Below, one piece after another: positions 1 through 8,680 of a DNA stretch of 64,000 nucleotides (the first letter of the stretch is position 1; every line of letters starts with the position of its first letter). Source of the stretch: an uncultured Verrucomicrobiales bacterium (GTDB taxonomy: Bacteria; Verrucomicrobiota; Verrucomicrobiia; Verrucomicrobiales; DEV007); contig CALSSN010000004.1 in the NCBI GenBank assembly GCA_943789025.1, forward strand, positions 1 through 64,000. Reading direction: 5' to 3'. The notes beneath the pieces are model-generated. The model was not told where the DNA came from, did no database searches, and saw nothing but the letters and a program-made list of their open reading frames with translations. The position numbers and the translations under genes were made by a program.

Positions 1-1040
1 GGGTGCCGGCACCTCCAATGTGGCCTCCGCCACCACCGATTCCCCTCCCCCCTTACGAGATCGCCGTCTCTGACGCAGATTGGTTCGTCAGCGGCGACGT
101 CGCAGGCAGCCATACCGCCACCCACGCCGCCTTCAGCTCGGATGGTCAGCGACAGACGATCACCGAGGTTGAAAGCGGCGGACGCAAATCCAGGCGCTAC
201 AGCTTCCTCGACCACCGCTGGCGCTTCGCCAATGTCCGTGGCGGCATCAGTGTGACTCTTTTCGTGACCGGATCGGCTCCAGCCAACGACGAGGGTGACG
301 ACTTTGAGATCGAGTTCTCGACCAACGGCGGCACCTCGTGGACGCCCTTCTCACCCCCCCTCATCATCGCCAATGGCTCGCCCCAGGGGACCGAGGGCCT
401 GGCCTCGTTCCCGGGCGGAACCCAGGGCAACATCGACCTCAGGATCGTCGACACCAACCGCGCCCAGGGCAACCGGCAGTTCGACAGCGTAAGCATCGAC
501 CAGCTCGTCTATTCGCACCGACATCGACCCGAACGACTTCCCGCCGGTAGGCTCCCGCTTCGGTCACCGCCGCAGTCCGCTCCGCCTCCGAGATCGATCT
601 CACCTGGGAGCGATAACTCGAGCAACGAACTCGGCTTCGCCGTCTACCGCTCCACCGACTCCGTGAACTGGAACGAGGTGGGCAATGCCGTGGCAGACAG
701 CACGAGCTTCAGCGATGCCACCGCCTCCCCGGCCACTGCCTACAAATTCCTTGTCGGTGCCTACAGCTCGAGTTTCGAAGCACTCTCGGAAGTATCAAAC
801 GAAGTCACCACCCCTGACGGGCTCTCGCTTGCGACGCTTTCTGGCGGGAAAAGAAAAGGTAAAATCTACGTCGACCTCTCGTGGTCCGGTGGCGCATCCC
901 TCGATGAAGTCGAGATCTGGCGGAGCATCAATGGCGGACCCTTGGAAAACATCGCGACCACCCTGAACGACTCGGCCGAACGCGACCAGACCAGCCCTCA
1001 AAGGATCACTGACTCTCACCTACGAAGTCCGATCGGTTAA
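1..1040 (+). pseudogene. Secreted fibronectin-type III protein, 5' truncated and frameshifted
   Basis: This is the 3' part of a larger extracellular protein; the reading frame is already open at the window edge, so the true start lies outside. Residues about 20-165 form a beta-rich module (SDADWFVSGD, then DDFEIEFSTNGGTSW) of the kind placed before fibronectin type III domains in secreted proteins of Verrucomicrobiota and Planctomycetes. A clear FN3 piece follows (ELGFAVYRSTDSVNW). The text jumps frame at least four times: near 510 (IRTDIDPNDFPP lies in another frame), near 560 (VTAAVRSASEIDLTW in a third frame), near 618, and near 1000 (TYEVRSVNGEVVSNRQS out of frame). No catalytic domain is visible. 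It could be a decayed gene or an intact gene with indel errors; the second is favoured because unrelated core genes in this window show the same damage. Confidence 0.6.
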
Positions 1041-1085
1041 TGGTGAGGTTGTCTCCAACCGGCAGTCGATCACGTTTCTAGGACG

Positions 1086-1234
1086 GGTCTGTCTGATTCA
1101 TGGCGGTGCGTGCCCGTCATTGTTGTCTGAATTCTGTGTGGCACGGCGCTTACGCGGAAGTGAATGAACATCCACGACCAACGGGTAACATCGCCACGCT
1201 GGATGCGGGGCAGCAGCACCCGATGGCCTTTTTC
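1086..1234 (+). repeat. Interspersed repeat, copy A
   Basis: This non-coding stretch closely matches 29787-29928 (same strand) and 13340-13455 (opposite strand). The best-conserved core, 1112-1209, contains TTCTGTGTGGCACGGCGC and CACGACCAACG. A dyad at 1160-1175 (GTGAATG AA CATCCAC) is imperfect here but perfect in copy B. Spurious short reading frames run through it on both strands; none is supported as a gene. The rest of the gap between the fibronectin-type gene and ybeY (about 1041-1380) shows nothing else recognisable. Confidence 0.75.
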
Positions 1235-1380
1235 TGTATTTGCCTGTGGGCGTAAGGGATTCCGAAAGCCGTCCGCAGGCCGGAGATCCACGCGTCGCAA
1301 GCTCCTCCGGATGACCAGTTGCGACCCCCATTCCCGTTTTTAGGTTTAGGATTCTGCAGGCAAGCAACAACGCCACAAGC

Positions 1381-1823
1381 CTATGCGACCGGTGCCACCT
1401 CGGAGAGAATCCGTTCCTGGAGGCGCTTCAGCAGCTCTGCTCCCGGCATCCGTGGTATCTTCGTGACCAGCCAGATGAAGCAGGCCGTGGATCAGATAAA
1501 GTGCGACTTCGCGCTGGGAGACTGTGCCCGTGCGGTCGTCGCTGCTGCTGGGCAGTCTCCGGGCTGATCAGGATCTCTCCATGATGGAATGTGATCACGT
1601 CCGTCGGGCTCGGGTCGTCCATGAACTCGTCGTGCAATCTGGCAATCTCTGCAGCAGTAACCAGAGAGACCTCGACCTCTGCCAGGTCGGCAGGCAGCGC
1701 AGATTCAGAAATACTCTCCCGCAGACACAACGGAAAGGCTTCTGCGGCAAGATCCTCCAGAGCAGGAAGATCAAGACCCATGGCCGATGCATGACAATGG
1801 TCAAAAATACGAACCCTCACCAT
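1381..1823 (-). pseudogene. ybeY: Endoribonuclease YbeY (rRNA maturation factor), frameshifted
   Basis: YbeY is a zinc-dependent single-strand endoribonuclease acting in 16S rRNA 3'-end maturation and 70S quality control. The N-terminal half reads normally from the ATG just after the pgpH stop and includes the family segment DDPSPTDVITFHHGEILIS. After the glutamine run (about 1560) the frame breaks. The zinc-binding signature HGLLHLAGHED (three histidines) is present but in another frame, and a second break near 1445 moves the tail (AELLKRLQERILSEVAPVA, then stop at 1381) into a third frame. All expected parts are present in order and total length fits the family (about 148 residues). With phoH and pgpH upstream this is the classic PhoH-HD-YbeY neighbourhood. 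Two single-base indels in an otherwise conserved gene suggest sequence error rather than loss. Confidence 0.85.
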
Positions 1824-1824
1824 C

Positions 1825-3477
1825 TCAAACCGTTCCTGCGGCAGCAGTGGAGGCTCTCGTTTTCTTTCCCGCTCCCCTCTTTGACTTGGATGCCGCCCCA
1901 TCACCACGGGTGCGGGCAGCTTGCGCTGTGGTGGTGGCTTCACCCCCATCCTCTGCATCCTTGGACCCTTGTCGATACGAAATCCGCGGGTGCAGCATAC
2001 TCGAGAGAGTCTTCATAAAACTCCGCCTCAAAACAGCGAGCTCCTGGACGCTCAGATCACTGTCATCAAGTTGGCCGTCTTCGATGCGCTGCCCGACAAG
2101 CTCTTCGACCATCTGTTCAATGCGCGTCGGGGTCGGCTTATCCAAACTCCGCGAGGCGCTCTCGATCGAGTCGGCCAGACTGATGATGACGGTCTCTCGC
2201 GACTGCGGCTTTGGCCCTGGATACCGAAACCCGGCCTCATCGACCTCTGGCACGTCGTCGATGGAAATTTCTCCCGCTTTCGCCTTGCCTTCCATCTCTT
2301 CTTTTTTGCTCAGAGCCTTGCAATAAAAATAGACGATCAATGAGGTTCCATGATGCTGTTCAATGACATCGATAATCTCATCACAGAGACGGTGTTTGAG
2401 CGCCAGATCGACCCCGTCCTTGACGTGTGACATGATCACAATCGCGCTCATATTCGGGGTCAGGTCATCGTGTGGGTTGATACTTCCCGCACCGATATTT
2501 TCGATGCAGTAATCCGGCTTATTGAGCTTTCCGATATCATGGAAATAAGCTCCCACCCGACACATCGTGACATTAGCTCCAATCGCCCCGGCACCCGCCT
2601 CGGCAAGATTGGCTACCATCAGACTGTGATGATAGGTTCCCGGCGCCTCCATACTCAAGCGCCTGAGAAGAGGGTGGTTGAGATCAGCCAGTTCCACCCA
2701 CGAGACATTGCTGGTAGCCTGGAAAGCCCGCTCAAGCAAAGGAAGACTCGCCGCGATCATAAAACCAGTCCCCACGCCAACAATCAGCGGGACACCCGTT
2801 CTCCAAAGCATTTCCATCCCCAAGATCTCTCCCTCTGCGCCGCGCACAATATCAAGAAACCCGAAAACAAGACAGCCAGCCATCACGGCGAGACCGCAAT
2901 AAAACCCTGCACGTAAAAACCTTCTTCGTTGGCGCAGCTGGCTCGTTGCCATCACCGCGACAAACCCGGTGAATAGGTTGATGAAGAGATAGGGAAAAGC
3001 TGCCGCAAGAGGCATCAGCAGTCCCCCGAAGAAACTGGTGCTGATCGCCGCGAAAAGTCCGAGATTTCGATCGATCAGGGAGGTGAGCAGCATGGGAGCC
3101 AGAGCATAAGGCAGGACCAGTATCAGGCCCAACCCCTGCCAACCTGACCCCTGCCAACCCGTCGCCACAAGCAATGGGGTGATCACCTTGATTGCCCCGA
3201 TATGGAGAAGAATCGCCCCAAAGATGAGGAGCACCCGTGAGTTATTGGCGAAGTTCCTCGGGTGATTGACGAAAAAATGCACCAATGCGAGAAGAAAAAG
3301 CAGGGCAGCTGCGGCCAGCGAGCGGAACCGATGGAGCTCAAAAAGAGTACCCCGAATGTCACCGGTGGCCATCAAACCCCAGACGAAAATGATGAAAACG
3401 ATGAAAATCGACGCTTTCAACCACGGATTGAATCGAAGCATCCTCGTGAAATCATTGTCCCCATGCTTACGCCGCAC
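1825..3477 (-). CDS. 7TM-HD domain protein, PgpH-type cyclic-di-AMP phosphodiesterase
   Basis: This membrane protein has about seven transmembrane helices (residues about 20-250) followed by a cytosolic HD phosphohydrolase domain. The metal ligands are visible: histidines in TYHHSLMVANLAE, the HD pair at 313-314 in AYFHDIGKLNKPD, and EQHHG near 373. In Firmicutes this family (PgpH/YqfF) degrades cyclic di-AMP to pApA; the substrate here is inferred. The C-terminal tail is low-complexity and basic (KSKRGAGKK). It is short (550 residues; family members with the extracellular domain exceed 700), so that sensor domain seems absent. The frame opens with GTG, but an upstream ATG at 3539 in another frame encodes MFLFDNLKRIQLQRRGLSAG, which would join smoothly to KVRRKHG if one base were missing near 3480; the real start may therefore be 3539. 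The stop lies 1 bp before the ybeY start, so the two are co-transcribed. Confidence 0.85.
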   Translation of the reverse strand: MRRKHGDNDFTRMLRFNPWLKASIFIVFIIFVWGLMATGDIRGTLFELHRFRSLAAAALLFLLALVHFFVNHPRNFANNSRVLLIFGAILLHIGAIKVITPLLVATGWQGSGWQGLGLILVLPYALAPMLLTSLIDRNLGLFAAISTSFFGGLLMPLAAAFPYLFINLFTGFVAVMATSQLRQRRRFLRAGFYCGLAVMAGCLVFGFLDIVRGAEGEILGMEMLWRTGVPLIVGVGTGFMIAASLPLLERAFQATSNVSWVELADLNHPLLRRLSMEAPGTYHHSLMVANLAEAGAGAIGANVTMCRVGAYFHDIGKLNKPDYCIENIGAGSINPHDDLTPNMSAIVIMSHVKDGVDLALKHRLCDEIIDVIEQHHGTSLIVYFYCKALSKKEEMEGKAKAGEISIDDVPEVDEAGFRYPGPKPQSRETVIISLADSIESASRSLDKPTPTRIEQMVEELVGQRIEDGQLDDSDLSVQELAVLRRSFMKTLSSMLHPRISYRQGSKDAEDGGEATTTAQAARTRGDGAASKSKRGAGKKTRASTAAAGTV

Positions 3478-3708
3478 CTTCCCGCAGAAAGGCCACGGCG
3501 CTGTAACTGGATGCGCTTCAGATTATCGAAGAGGAACATAAGAATGATGAGCGCTGGGTGAGGAAGACGGCTGACAAGCTTGGGCGCCGCCGTTTCATAG
3601 AGACAATGATTGCGATAGGATGCGTGCTGAGAAGGGAAAGGCAGGGGAGATTCGGTGAGGGGAGGGATTCTCTGACCGTCCCAACCCCAGCCGCTACTCC
3701 GGTGGTTG

Positions 3709-3728
3709 GCCTCCGTGCTCACGGAGGC
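3709..3728 (-). other. Short GC-rich hairpin between phoH and pgpH
   Basis: A perfect 9-bp inverted repeat (GCCTCCGTG / CACGGAGGC) with a 2-base spacer lies in the gap between the phoH stop and the pgpH start. It has no following T run on the minus strand, so it is a poor intrinsic terminator. It could be an RNA-stability or attenuation element between the two genes. Function is unproven. Confidence 0.35.
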
Positions 3729-3784
3729 TTCGGAAGAGGTCTTTTCTTCTCATCATGAGATTATAGCCCGATGAATCCGAAGTA

Positions 3785-4753
3785 TCAAGCAGAAGGATTA
3801 CGGTCTCGGTCTCGGTCATATGCCCCGATAATACGCTCTACCACAGGATGCCGAGTGACGTCCTCTTTCCTGAACCTGACAAAACCGATCCCCTCAATTC
3901 CCTCAAGAACCCTCGCTGCCTCCGCAAGGCCAGACACCTTCGCCCCTCCCCGAAGATCAACCTGGGTAGGATCACCCGTGATCACACACCGCGACCCCAG
4001 ACCGATACGTGTCAGAAACATGAACATTTGCTCGGGACTCGTATTTTGGGACTCGTCAAGAATCACAAAGGCGTTACTCAAAGTACGTCCTCGCATGTAA
4101 GCGAGCGGCGCGATCTCGATGAGCCCCCGATCGATCATTCTCTCGACCTTGTCGGGCTCAAGCATGTCATAAAGAGCGTCGTAAAGCGGACGCAGGTAGG
4201 GAGCCAGCTTCTCCTGGAGGTCGCCGGGAAGAAAACCCAGAGCCTCCCCCGCCTCGACGGCGGGGCGCGTCAAAATAATCCGACCGACCTGCTTTGCCTT
4301 GATGGCAGCAAGCGCTCTCGCCATGGCCAGATACGTCTTCCCGCTTCCTGCCGAGCCGAGCCCGAAAACTACGGCGCTTTTTTCCATGGCTTCCAAATAA
4401 CGCATCTGGGCAAGATTCCGGGGCACCACCGGGGGCTTGTTGGCGCTTCCCAGCAGTTGATAACCAGAAAGCTCCTCAAGTACTTCGCTATCCTCATCTC
4501 CAGCTTTTTCCAGGGCGAAGCGCACCATATGAGCCGTTACCTCAAGCCCGCTGCGCCGTGCTTTTTCCAGCTGTGAGAAAAGCTGTTCTACCGCATCAAG
4601 GTCCTGCCGTTCACCATCCAGAATCAAGGTTGTGTCACGAGCCACCAGCCGGGTTCGATGATGGTCGCCTATCTCTCGAAGCAACTTCCCATCCCCTGAG
4701 TAAAGCGACTCGAGAAACCTGCCACTTTCGAATTTCAACGTCCTTCGCGACAT
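3785..4753 (-). CDS. phoH: PhoH family ATPase
   Basis: PhoH proteins are cytosolic P-loop ATPases related to the helicase core of superfamily 1; they are linked to RNA metabolism and commonly sit beside ybeY, as here. Walker A GSAGSGKT and Walker B AFVILDESQN are intact, as is the conserved ITGDPTQVDL segment and the C-terminal EGIGFVRF element. A small KH-like N-terminal region (FESGRF through DGERQDLDAVEQL) precedes the ATPase. An ATG at 4792 is in frame, but ATG 4753 (MSRRTLKFESG) has a GAGAG ribosome-binding sequence just upstream and gives the usual family N-terminus, so it is preferred. The start lies close downstream of the preceding secreted-protein gene on the same strand, suggesting possible co-transcription. 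No frame damage is seen. Confidence 0.93.
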   Translation of the reverse strand: MSRRTLKFESGRFLESLYSGDGKLLREIGDHHRTRLVARDTTLILDGERQDLDAVEQLFSQLEKARRSGLEVTAHMVRFALEKAGDEDSEVLEELSGYQLLGSANKPPVVPRNLAQMRYLEAMEKSAVVFGLGSAGSGKTYLAMARALAAIKAKQVGRIILTRPAVEAGEALGFLPGDLQEKLAPYLRPLYDALYDMLEPDKVERMIDRGLIEIAPLAYMRGRTLSNAFVILDESQNTSPEQMFMFLTRIGLGSRCVITGDPTQVDLRGGAKVSGLAEAARVLEGIEGIGFVRFRKEDVTRHPVVERIIGAYDRDRDRNPSA

Positions 4754-4764
4754 GAAAACTCTCC

Positions 4765-5268
4765 TTATCGGTAGGCGTAAACCAGCGCCCATGGGATGCG
4801 CTCTTTCGTCTCTGAGGTGAGCGTGAAGACGATCAGGTAGGTGCCTGTTTCTGTCGGGTTGACCCGGATCGACAGAGTCTCAGGACTGGTTTTCATTTCC
4901 CCCTGTAACGGCTCGCGGTTCTTGGTGAAAATTGCCATCTGAAATTCTACCGGGATCGCTGTACCAAGAGTGAAAACATACTCATTTCCTTTGAAGAGCT
5001 GGTGTCTGATTCCGACACGTCCACCGACCAGGGCCTCCCCTGACCATGAATCACCACGAATCACATATCCCTGGTCAACGAGCTCTTTCGTGGTGAGGCG
5101 TGCGTTCTCCCGAGCGATTCCTTTCCCGGCAAGTACCGGCGGAGCGGCGGCGATCTGGGAAGCAAACGATCCGAAAACCAGCACGGCAAAAAAACCCATG
5201 CCAAGAACAACCCGGAGTTTACTCACGGCTCTTGCTGGCTGGATCATTAGCTTGCTGGAACTTCTCAT
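4765..5268 (-). CDS. Secreted protein of unknown function
   Basis: The product (167 residues) begins with a basic stretch and a hydrophobic segment (LGMGFFAVLVFGSFASQIAAAPP) with a plausible signal-peptidase site after AAA, so export is likely. The mature part is predicted beta-rich, with KGNEYVFTLGTAIPVEFQMAIFTK and a C-terminal TGTYLIVFTLTS strand pair resembling pre-peptidase or beta-sandwich folds; no family was recognised with confidence. Its ATG overlaps the stop of the upstream secreted-protein gene (AAATGAG), so the two form a translationally coupled pair. Its 3' end lies just before the phoH start on the same strand. Confidence 0.75.
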   Translation of the reverse strand: MRSSSKLMIQPARAVSKLRVVLGMGFFAVLVFGSFASQIAAAPPVLAGKGIARENARLTTKELVDQGYVIRGDSWSGEALVGGRVGIRHQLFKGNEYVFTLGTAIPVEFQMAIFTKNREPLQGEMKTSPETLSIRVNPTETGTYLIVFTLTSETKERIPWALVYAYR

Positions 5269-6107
5269 TTTCCCTCCCTGATACGGCCGACAAGTTCTGA
5301 GCAGACGGTGCCAAGCTGCTGGGAACGGAGGGCAGAAAACCCCTCTTTATTTGCCGTCTCCAGAATCCCCGTCATCGTCGCCAGCCCTGCACTGACAGCA
5401 ACAAGCAGATCCGTCGAACGTCCCCCTTCCGTCGCATTGGTCATGCGATCGGTCTCGACCTGAAGGTGTTCAATTATCAGCGACTGATTGAGAAGTTCCG
5501 CACGATCAGCCGTGTAGGCCTTGCCAATATTCTCCGCTACCACGCCGGTGCCACGAATCCACCCGCCTATGCTGACACATTGGGCGAGGTCCTCGTCATC
5601 CATCCGCTCCATCGTCGATCGGACACTGAGCTCGGCACGATCGAACTCCGCCCGGATAGTTTTCCAATCGCTCGAGTCGACGGCATCAAGGATGGCTTGG
5701 CAATGCGCCTCGACCTCTTCACGCAGCCCGAGAGCGTCTGCCAGCCGTAATACATTCCTGCCCACAGACCGAATCGCCTCAGGATCCTCTGCCTGCGCAC
5801 CCACGAATCCCTCGGCAATCACAACCCCAAGCAAAAGCGCCATCCCCTCACGGCCTCCCCGAACACGGGCGTCCTCCAGTAGTTCCCGGTTCACCTCCCA
5901 GCCGTCGCCACCGAGTTTGTCGAGCACCAGAAAAATTTCACTCGGAAGGGGTATCACCACATTCTCAACAATAACTCCGGGAAAGGATTCGTCATCGCCA
6001 AGAGTGAGCAGGCTCTTCTCAGCGAGGACCTGAGGGAGCGAGATAAAACCAAGTGCCAAGGAGCAAAGTATTGTCGAAATACTGGCTTTTCTGAGACGCA
6101 AAGGCAT
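5265..6107 (-). CDS. Secreted alpha-helical protein of unknown function
   Basis: This 280-residue product has an N-terminal signal peptide (ISTILCSLALGFISLPQVLAEK). The mature region is mainly helical, with acidic heptad-like stretches (REEVEAHCQAILDAVDSSDW, EFDRAELSVRSTMERMDDED) and a conserved-looking glycine-rich turn (SIGGWIRGTGVVAENIGKAY). No enzymatic motif was recognised. It overlaps the next gene by 4 bp, indicating an operon of two exported proteins. It is transcribed divergently from kdsB, and the roughly 120-bp gap between them should hold both promoters. A role at the cell envelope is plausible but not shown. Confidence 0.75.
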   Translation of the reverse strand: MPLRLRKASISTILCSLALGFISLPQVLAEKSLLTLGDDESFPGVIVENVVIPLPSEIFLVLDKLGGDGWEVNRELLEDARVRGGREGMALLLGVVIAEGFVGAQAEDPEAIRSVGRNVLRLADALGLREEVEAHCQAILDAVDSSDWKTIRAEFDRAELSVRSTMERMDDEDLAQCVSIGGWIRGTGVVAENIGKAYTADRAELLNQSLIIEHLQVETDRMTNATEGGRSTDLLVAVSAGLATMTGILETANKEGFSALRSQQLGTVCSELVGRIREGK

Positions 6108-6229
6108 AAAATGAAGCTTAGTCGAAAATTTCTTTTATACCAACCAATTTGCGTTTGTTGAAGTTTCCGCCTCTGATTTCATTTGCGACTCAGGCATGCT
6201 GCCGTATTCCTGTGCATCGGGAATTCCCT

Positions 6230-7009
6230 ATGCAGCGGCCAACCACCGGAAACCCAACCACAGTCGGCATCATCCCTGCCCGATGGAACTCCTCGCGCTT
6301 CCCGGGAAAACCGCTCCATCTGATCGCCGGAAAATCCTTGCTTGAACGCGTCTACGAACGCTGTGCTTCCTGCCCAACTCTCGATGCTGTCCTTGTCGCC
6401 ACCGATGACGATCGCATCGCAGAAGCCGCCAGCGCCTTTGGTGCCCATGTCGCCATGACGCGTTCTGACCACCTGAGCGGCACCGACCGGATCGCCGAAG
6501 TGGCCGAGCAGCTTCCCGACAACACAATGATCGTGAACATCCAGGGTGATGAGCCTCTCATCTCGCCCGATCTTATCGGCCAGCTTGCCGAGTGCCTGCG
6601 CTCGCCCACGGCAGCAGGAATTGTGACAGCGGCAGGAATCATCACTGACGAGACGGAGATCGCTGACCCGAACGTCGTCAAGGTGGTAGTCGATGCTGCA
6701 GGTGATGCGCTCTATTTTTCCCGTAGTCCTCTGCCTTTCCGACGGCACCCTGACGTCGACCTGCCGACCCTCCGCCACCATGGAATCTACGCTTTCCGGC
6801 GCGATGCTCTACTGCGCTTCGTGGCGGCTGAGCCGTCACTGCTCGAGCGCACGGAAGGGCTTGAACAGCTCCGGGCCCTCCATATCGGTGAACGTATCCA
6901 CGTCGTCCTGACTGCGGAGGCATCCATCGGCATCGACACTCCGGAGCAAGCCAACCGCTTCGAAACCACGCTTCAAGACGCTAAAAACTCCAATCATCCC
7001 GTGACATGA
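6230..7009 (+). CDS. kdsB: 3-deoxy-manno-octulosonate cytidylyltransferase (CMP-Kdo synthetase)
   Basis: KdsB activates Kdo with CTP to CMP-Kdo for lipid A-core assembly, so the host makes LPS. The nucleotidyltransferase motif IPARWNSSRFPGKPL opens the protein, followed by VATDDDRIAEAA, the NIQGDEPLI metal/sugar motif, HHGIYAFRRDALLRFV and the C-terminal GIDTPEQ typical of KdsB. The frame is open from 6149, but that would add 27 residues not found in the family; ATG 6230 (MQRPTTGNPTTVG) gives a normal length of 259. No strong Shine-Dalgarno sequence is visible. The stop overlaps the pyrG start (ATGA), and pairing a CTP-consuming enzyme with CTP synthase makes biochemical sense. Confidence 0.93.
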   Translation: MQRPTTGNPTTVGIIPARWNSSRFPGKPLHLIAGKSLLERVYERCASCPTLDAVLVATDDDRIAEAASAFGAHVAMTRSDHLSGTDRIAEVAEQLPDNTMIVNIQGDEPLISPDLIGQLAECLRSPTAAGIVTAAGIITDETEIADPNVVKVVVDAAGDALYFSRSPLPFRRHPDVDLPTLRHHGIYAFRRDALLRFVAAEPSLLERTEGLEQLRALHIGERIHVVLTAEASIGIDTPEQANRFETTLQDAKNSNHPVT

Positions 7010-8634
7010 AATACATCTTTATCACCGGCGGCGTGGTCTCGTCTCTCGGCAAAGGGCTCGCCTGCGCCTCGCTGGGGGCTCTTCTCGAGCATCGGGGCCT
7101 CAAGGTCATCGCCCAGAAATTCGATCCTTACCTCAACGTCGACCCGGGAACCATGTCTCCCTACCAGCATGGCGAGGTTTACGTGCTCGACGATGGCGCC
7201 GAAACCGATCTGGATCTCGGCCATTATGAACGCTTCACCAATTCCAAGCTCTCACGACTCAACAGCCTCAGTTCCGGCCAGGTCTTTGAAAGTGTGATCA
7301 AAAAGGAACGGAAAGGGGACTACCTGGGCGCTACCGTCCAGTACATTCCGCACGTCACCGACGAGATTAAAAGTCGCCTTTATGAGGTGACGGAAAAAAT
7401 GTCGGCAGACGTCCTTCTCACTGAGATCGGCGGAACGGTAGGCGATATCGAGGGGCACATTTTCCTCGAGGCACTGCGTCAGTTCTCGCTCGAGGTCAGC
7501 CCGGAAAATACCTGCTTCATCCACGTCACACTGCTTCCATTTATCCGGGCCGCCGGAGAAATGAAGACCAAACCCACCCAACAGAGCGTGGCCAAACTTC
7601 GAGAGATCGGCATCGTCCCTGACATCATCGTCTGCCGCACCGAGGTCGAAATCGAAGAAACAGAACGCCAGAAGATCGCCATGTTCTGTAACGTGGCAGC
7701 CAAAAACGTCGTTTCCTTTCGCGACGTCAAAACCACCATCTACGAATGCCCACTCGACCTCAGGGAGGACAAGCTCGATCGGCTTGTCTGTGAAGCACTG
7801 GGTCTGGAAACACCTACTCCGGACCTCTCCGATTGGGAAGACTTCGTGCGACGGATCATCCACCCGAAGGCCCACGTCCGCATCGGAGTGGTCGGGAAAT
7901 ACATCGGTCTGCAGGATGCCTATAAATCGATCTATGAAGCGTTCACACACGCCGGAGCACATCACGAGTGTCGGGTAGAAGTCGTGCGCCTCGATGCCGC
8001 AGAGATCGAAAAGGAAGGCGCAGAGAAACACCTTCATGGCCTCCACGGTGTCCTCATTCCCGGAGGATTCGGGGAGCGGGGGATCGAAGGGAAGGTACTG
8101 ACCGCCGCCTATGCCCGCGAGCACCGAATTCCATTCCTGGGGATCTGTCTTGGCATGCAGGTTGCCAGCATTGAGTTCGCCCGTAATGCCTGCGGATTGA
8201 CCGGCGCCAACAGCACGGAGTTCGAAAACAAGCCGAAGCACGCGGTCATCTCGCTTCTTGAGGAACAGGAACAGGTCATCGACCTCGGCGCTTCCATGCG
8301 ATTGGGAGCTTACGACACGCGCATCGCCCCAAACACACTCGCCTCCCAGCTCTACGGGAAAGAAACGATCACCGAACGCCACCGGCACCGCTACGAGTTT
8401 AACGGAGCCTACCGGAAACAACTCGAGGCAGAAGGGCTTGTCATTTCTGGAACCGGACCGGATACCGGGCTAGTAGAGATCATCGAAATCCCAAATCTTC
8501 CATTCTTCATCGCAGTGCAATACCACCCGGAATTCCTCTCCAAACCCAACCGCCCCCACCCGCTCTTTGCCGGCTTCGTTGCCGCTGCCATGGAAGCAGC
8601 CGAAAAATCACCTGCTGCGGTTCCGGGATCCTGA
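7006..8634 (+). CDS. pyrG: CTP synthase
   Basis: PyrG aminates UTP to CTP using glutamine and ATP. The N-terminal synthetase domain has the P-loop-like TGGVVSSLGKG and the KFDPYLNVDPGTM and DLDLGHYERF segments. The C-terminal class I glutaminase domain has the oxyanion glycine region IPGGFGERG, the nucleophile Cys381 in GICLGMQ, and the histidine/glutamate pair in YHPEF. At 542 residues it is full length, and no frame damage is seen. It overlaps kdsB by 4 bp, so it is translationally coupled to it. It ends head-to-head with the debranching-enzyme gene, with only about 46 bp between the stops. Confidence 0.97.
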   Translation: MKYIFITGGVVSSLGKGLACASLGALLEHRGLKVIAQKFDPYLNVDPGTMSPYQHGEVYVLDDGAETDLDLGHYERFTNSKLSRLNSLSSGQVFESVIKKERKGDYLGATVQYIPHVTDEIKSRLYEVTEKMSADVLLTEIGGTVGDIEGHIFLEALRQFSLEVSPENTCFIHVTLLPFIRAAGEMKTKPTQQSVAKLREIGIVPDIIVCRTEVEIEETERQKIAMFCNVAAKNVVSFRDVKTTIYECPLDLREDKLDRLVCEALGLETPTPDLSDWEDFVRRIIHPKAHVRIGVVGKYIGLQDAYKSIYEAFTHAGAHHECRVEVVRLDAAEIEKEGAEKHLHGLHGVLIPGGFGERGIEGKVLTAAYAREHRIPFLGICLGMQVASIEFARNACGLTGANSTEFENKPKHAVISLLEEQEQVIDLGASMRLGAYDTRIAPNTLASQLYGKETITERHRHRYEFNGAYRKQLEAEGLVISGTGPDTGLVEIIEIPNLPFFIAVQYHPEFLSKPNRPHPLFAGFVAAAMEAAEKSPAAVPGS

Positions 8635-8680
8635 CAAGGCGGTCAGCAGCCACTTTCTCGCTACTTTACCCATCTGCCGT

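Noticed and set aside
1070-1376. Minus-strand reading frames through repeat copy A (and similar ones through copy B at 29683-29992)
   Set aside because: The same text appears wherever the repeat occurs; it is translated non-coding repeat, not a gene.
3709-3728. Hairpin between phoH and pgpH as an intrinsic terminator
   Set aside because: There is no T run after it on the minus strand; it is kept only as an unassigned hairpin.
5466-6033. Long plus-strand frames opposite the exported helical protein
   Set aside because: They lie antisense to a gene with signal peptide and sensible composition, and have Ser/Arg-rich shadow composition.
7252-8421. 389-codon minus-strand frame opposite pyrG
   Set aside because: pyrG is unmistakable; the antisense frame is a codon-bias shadow.
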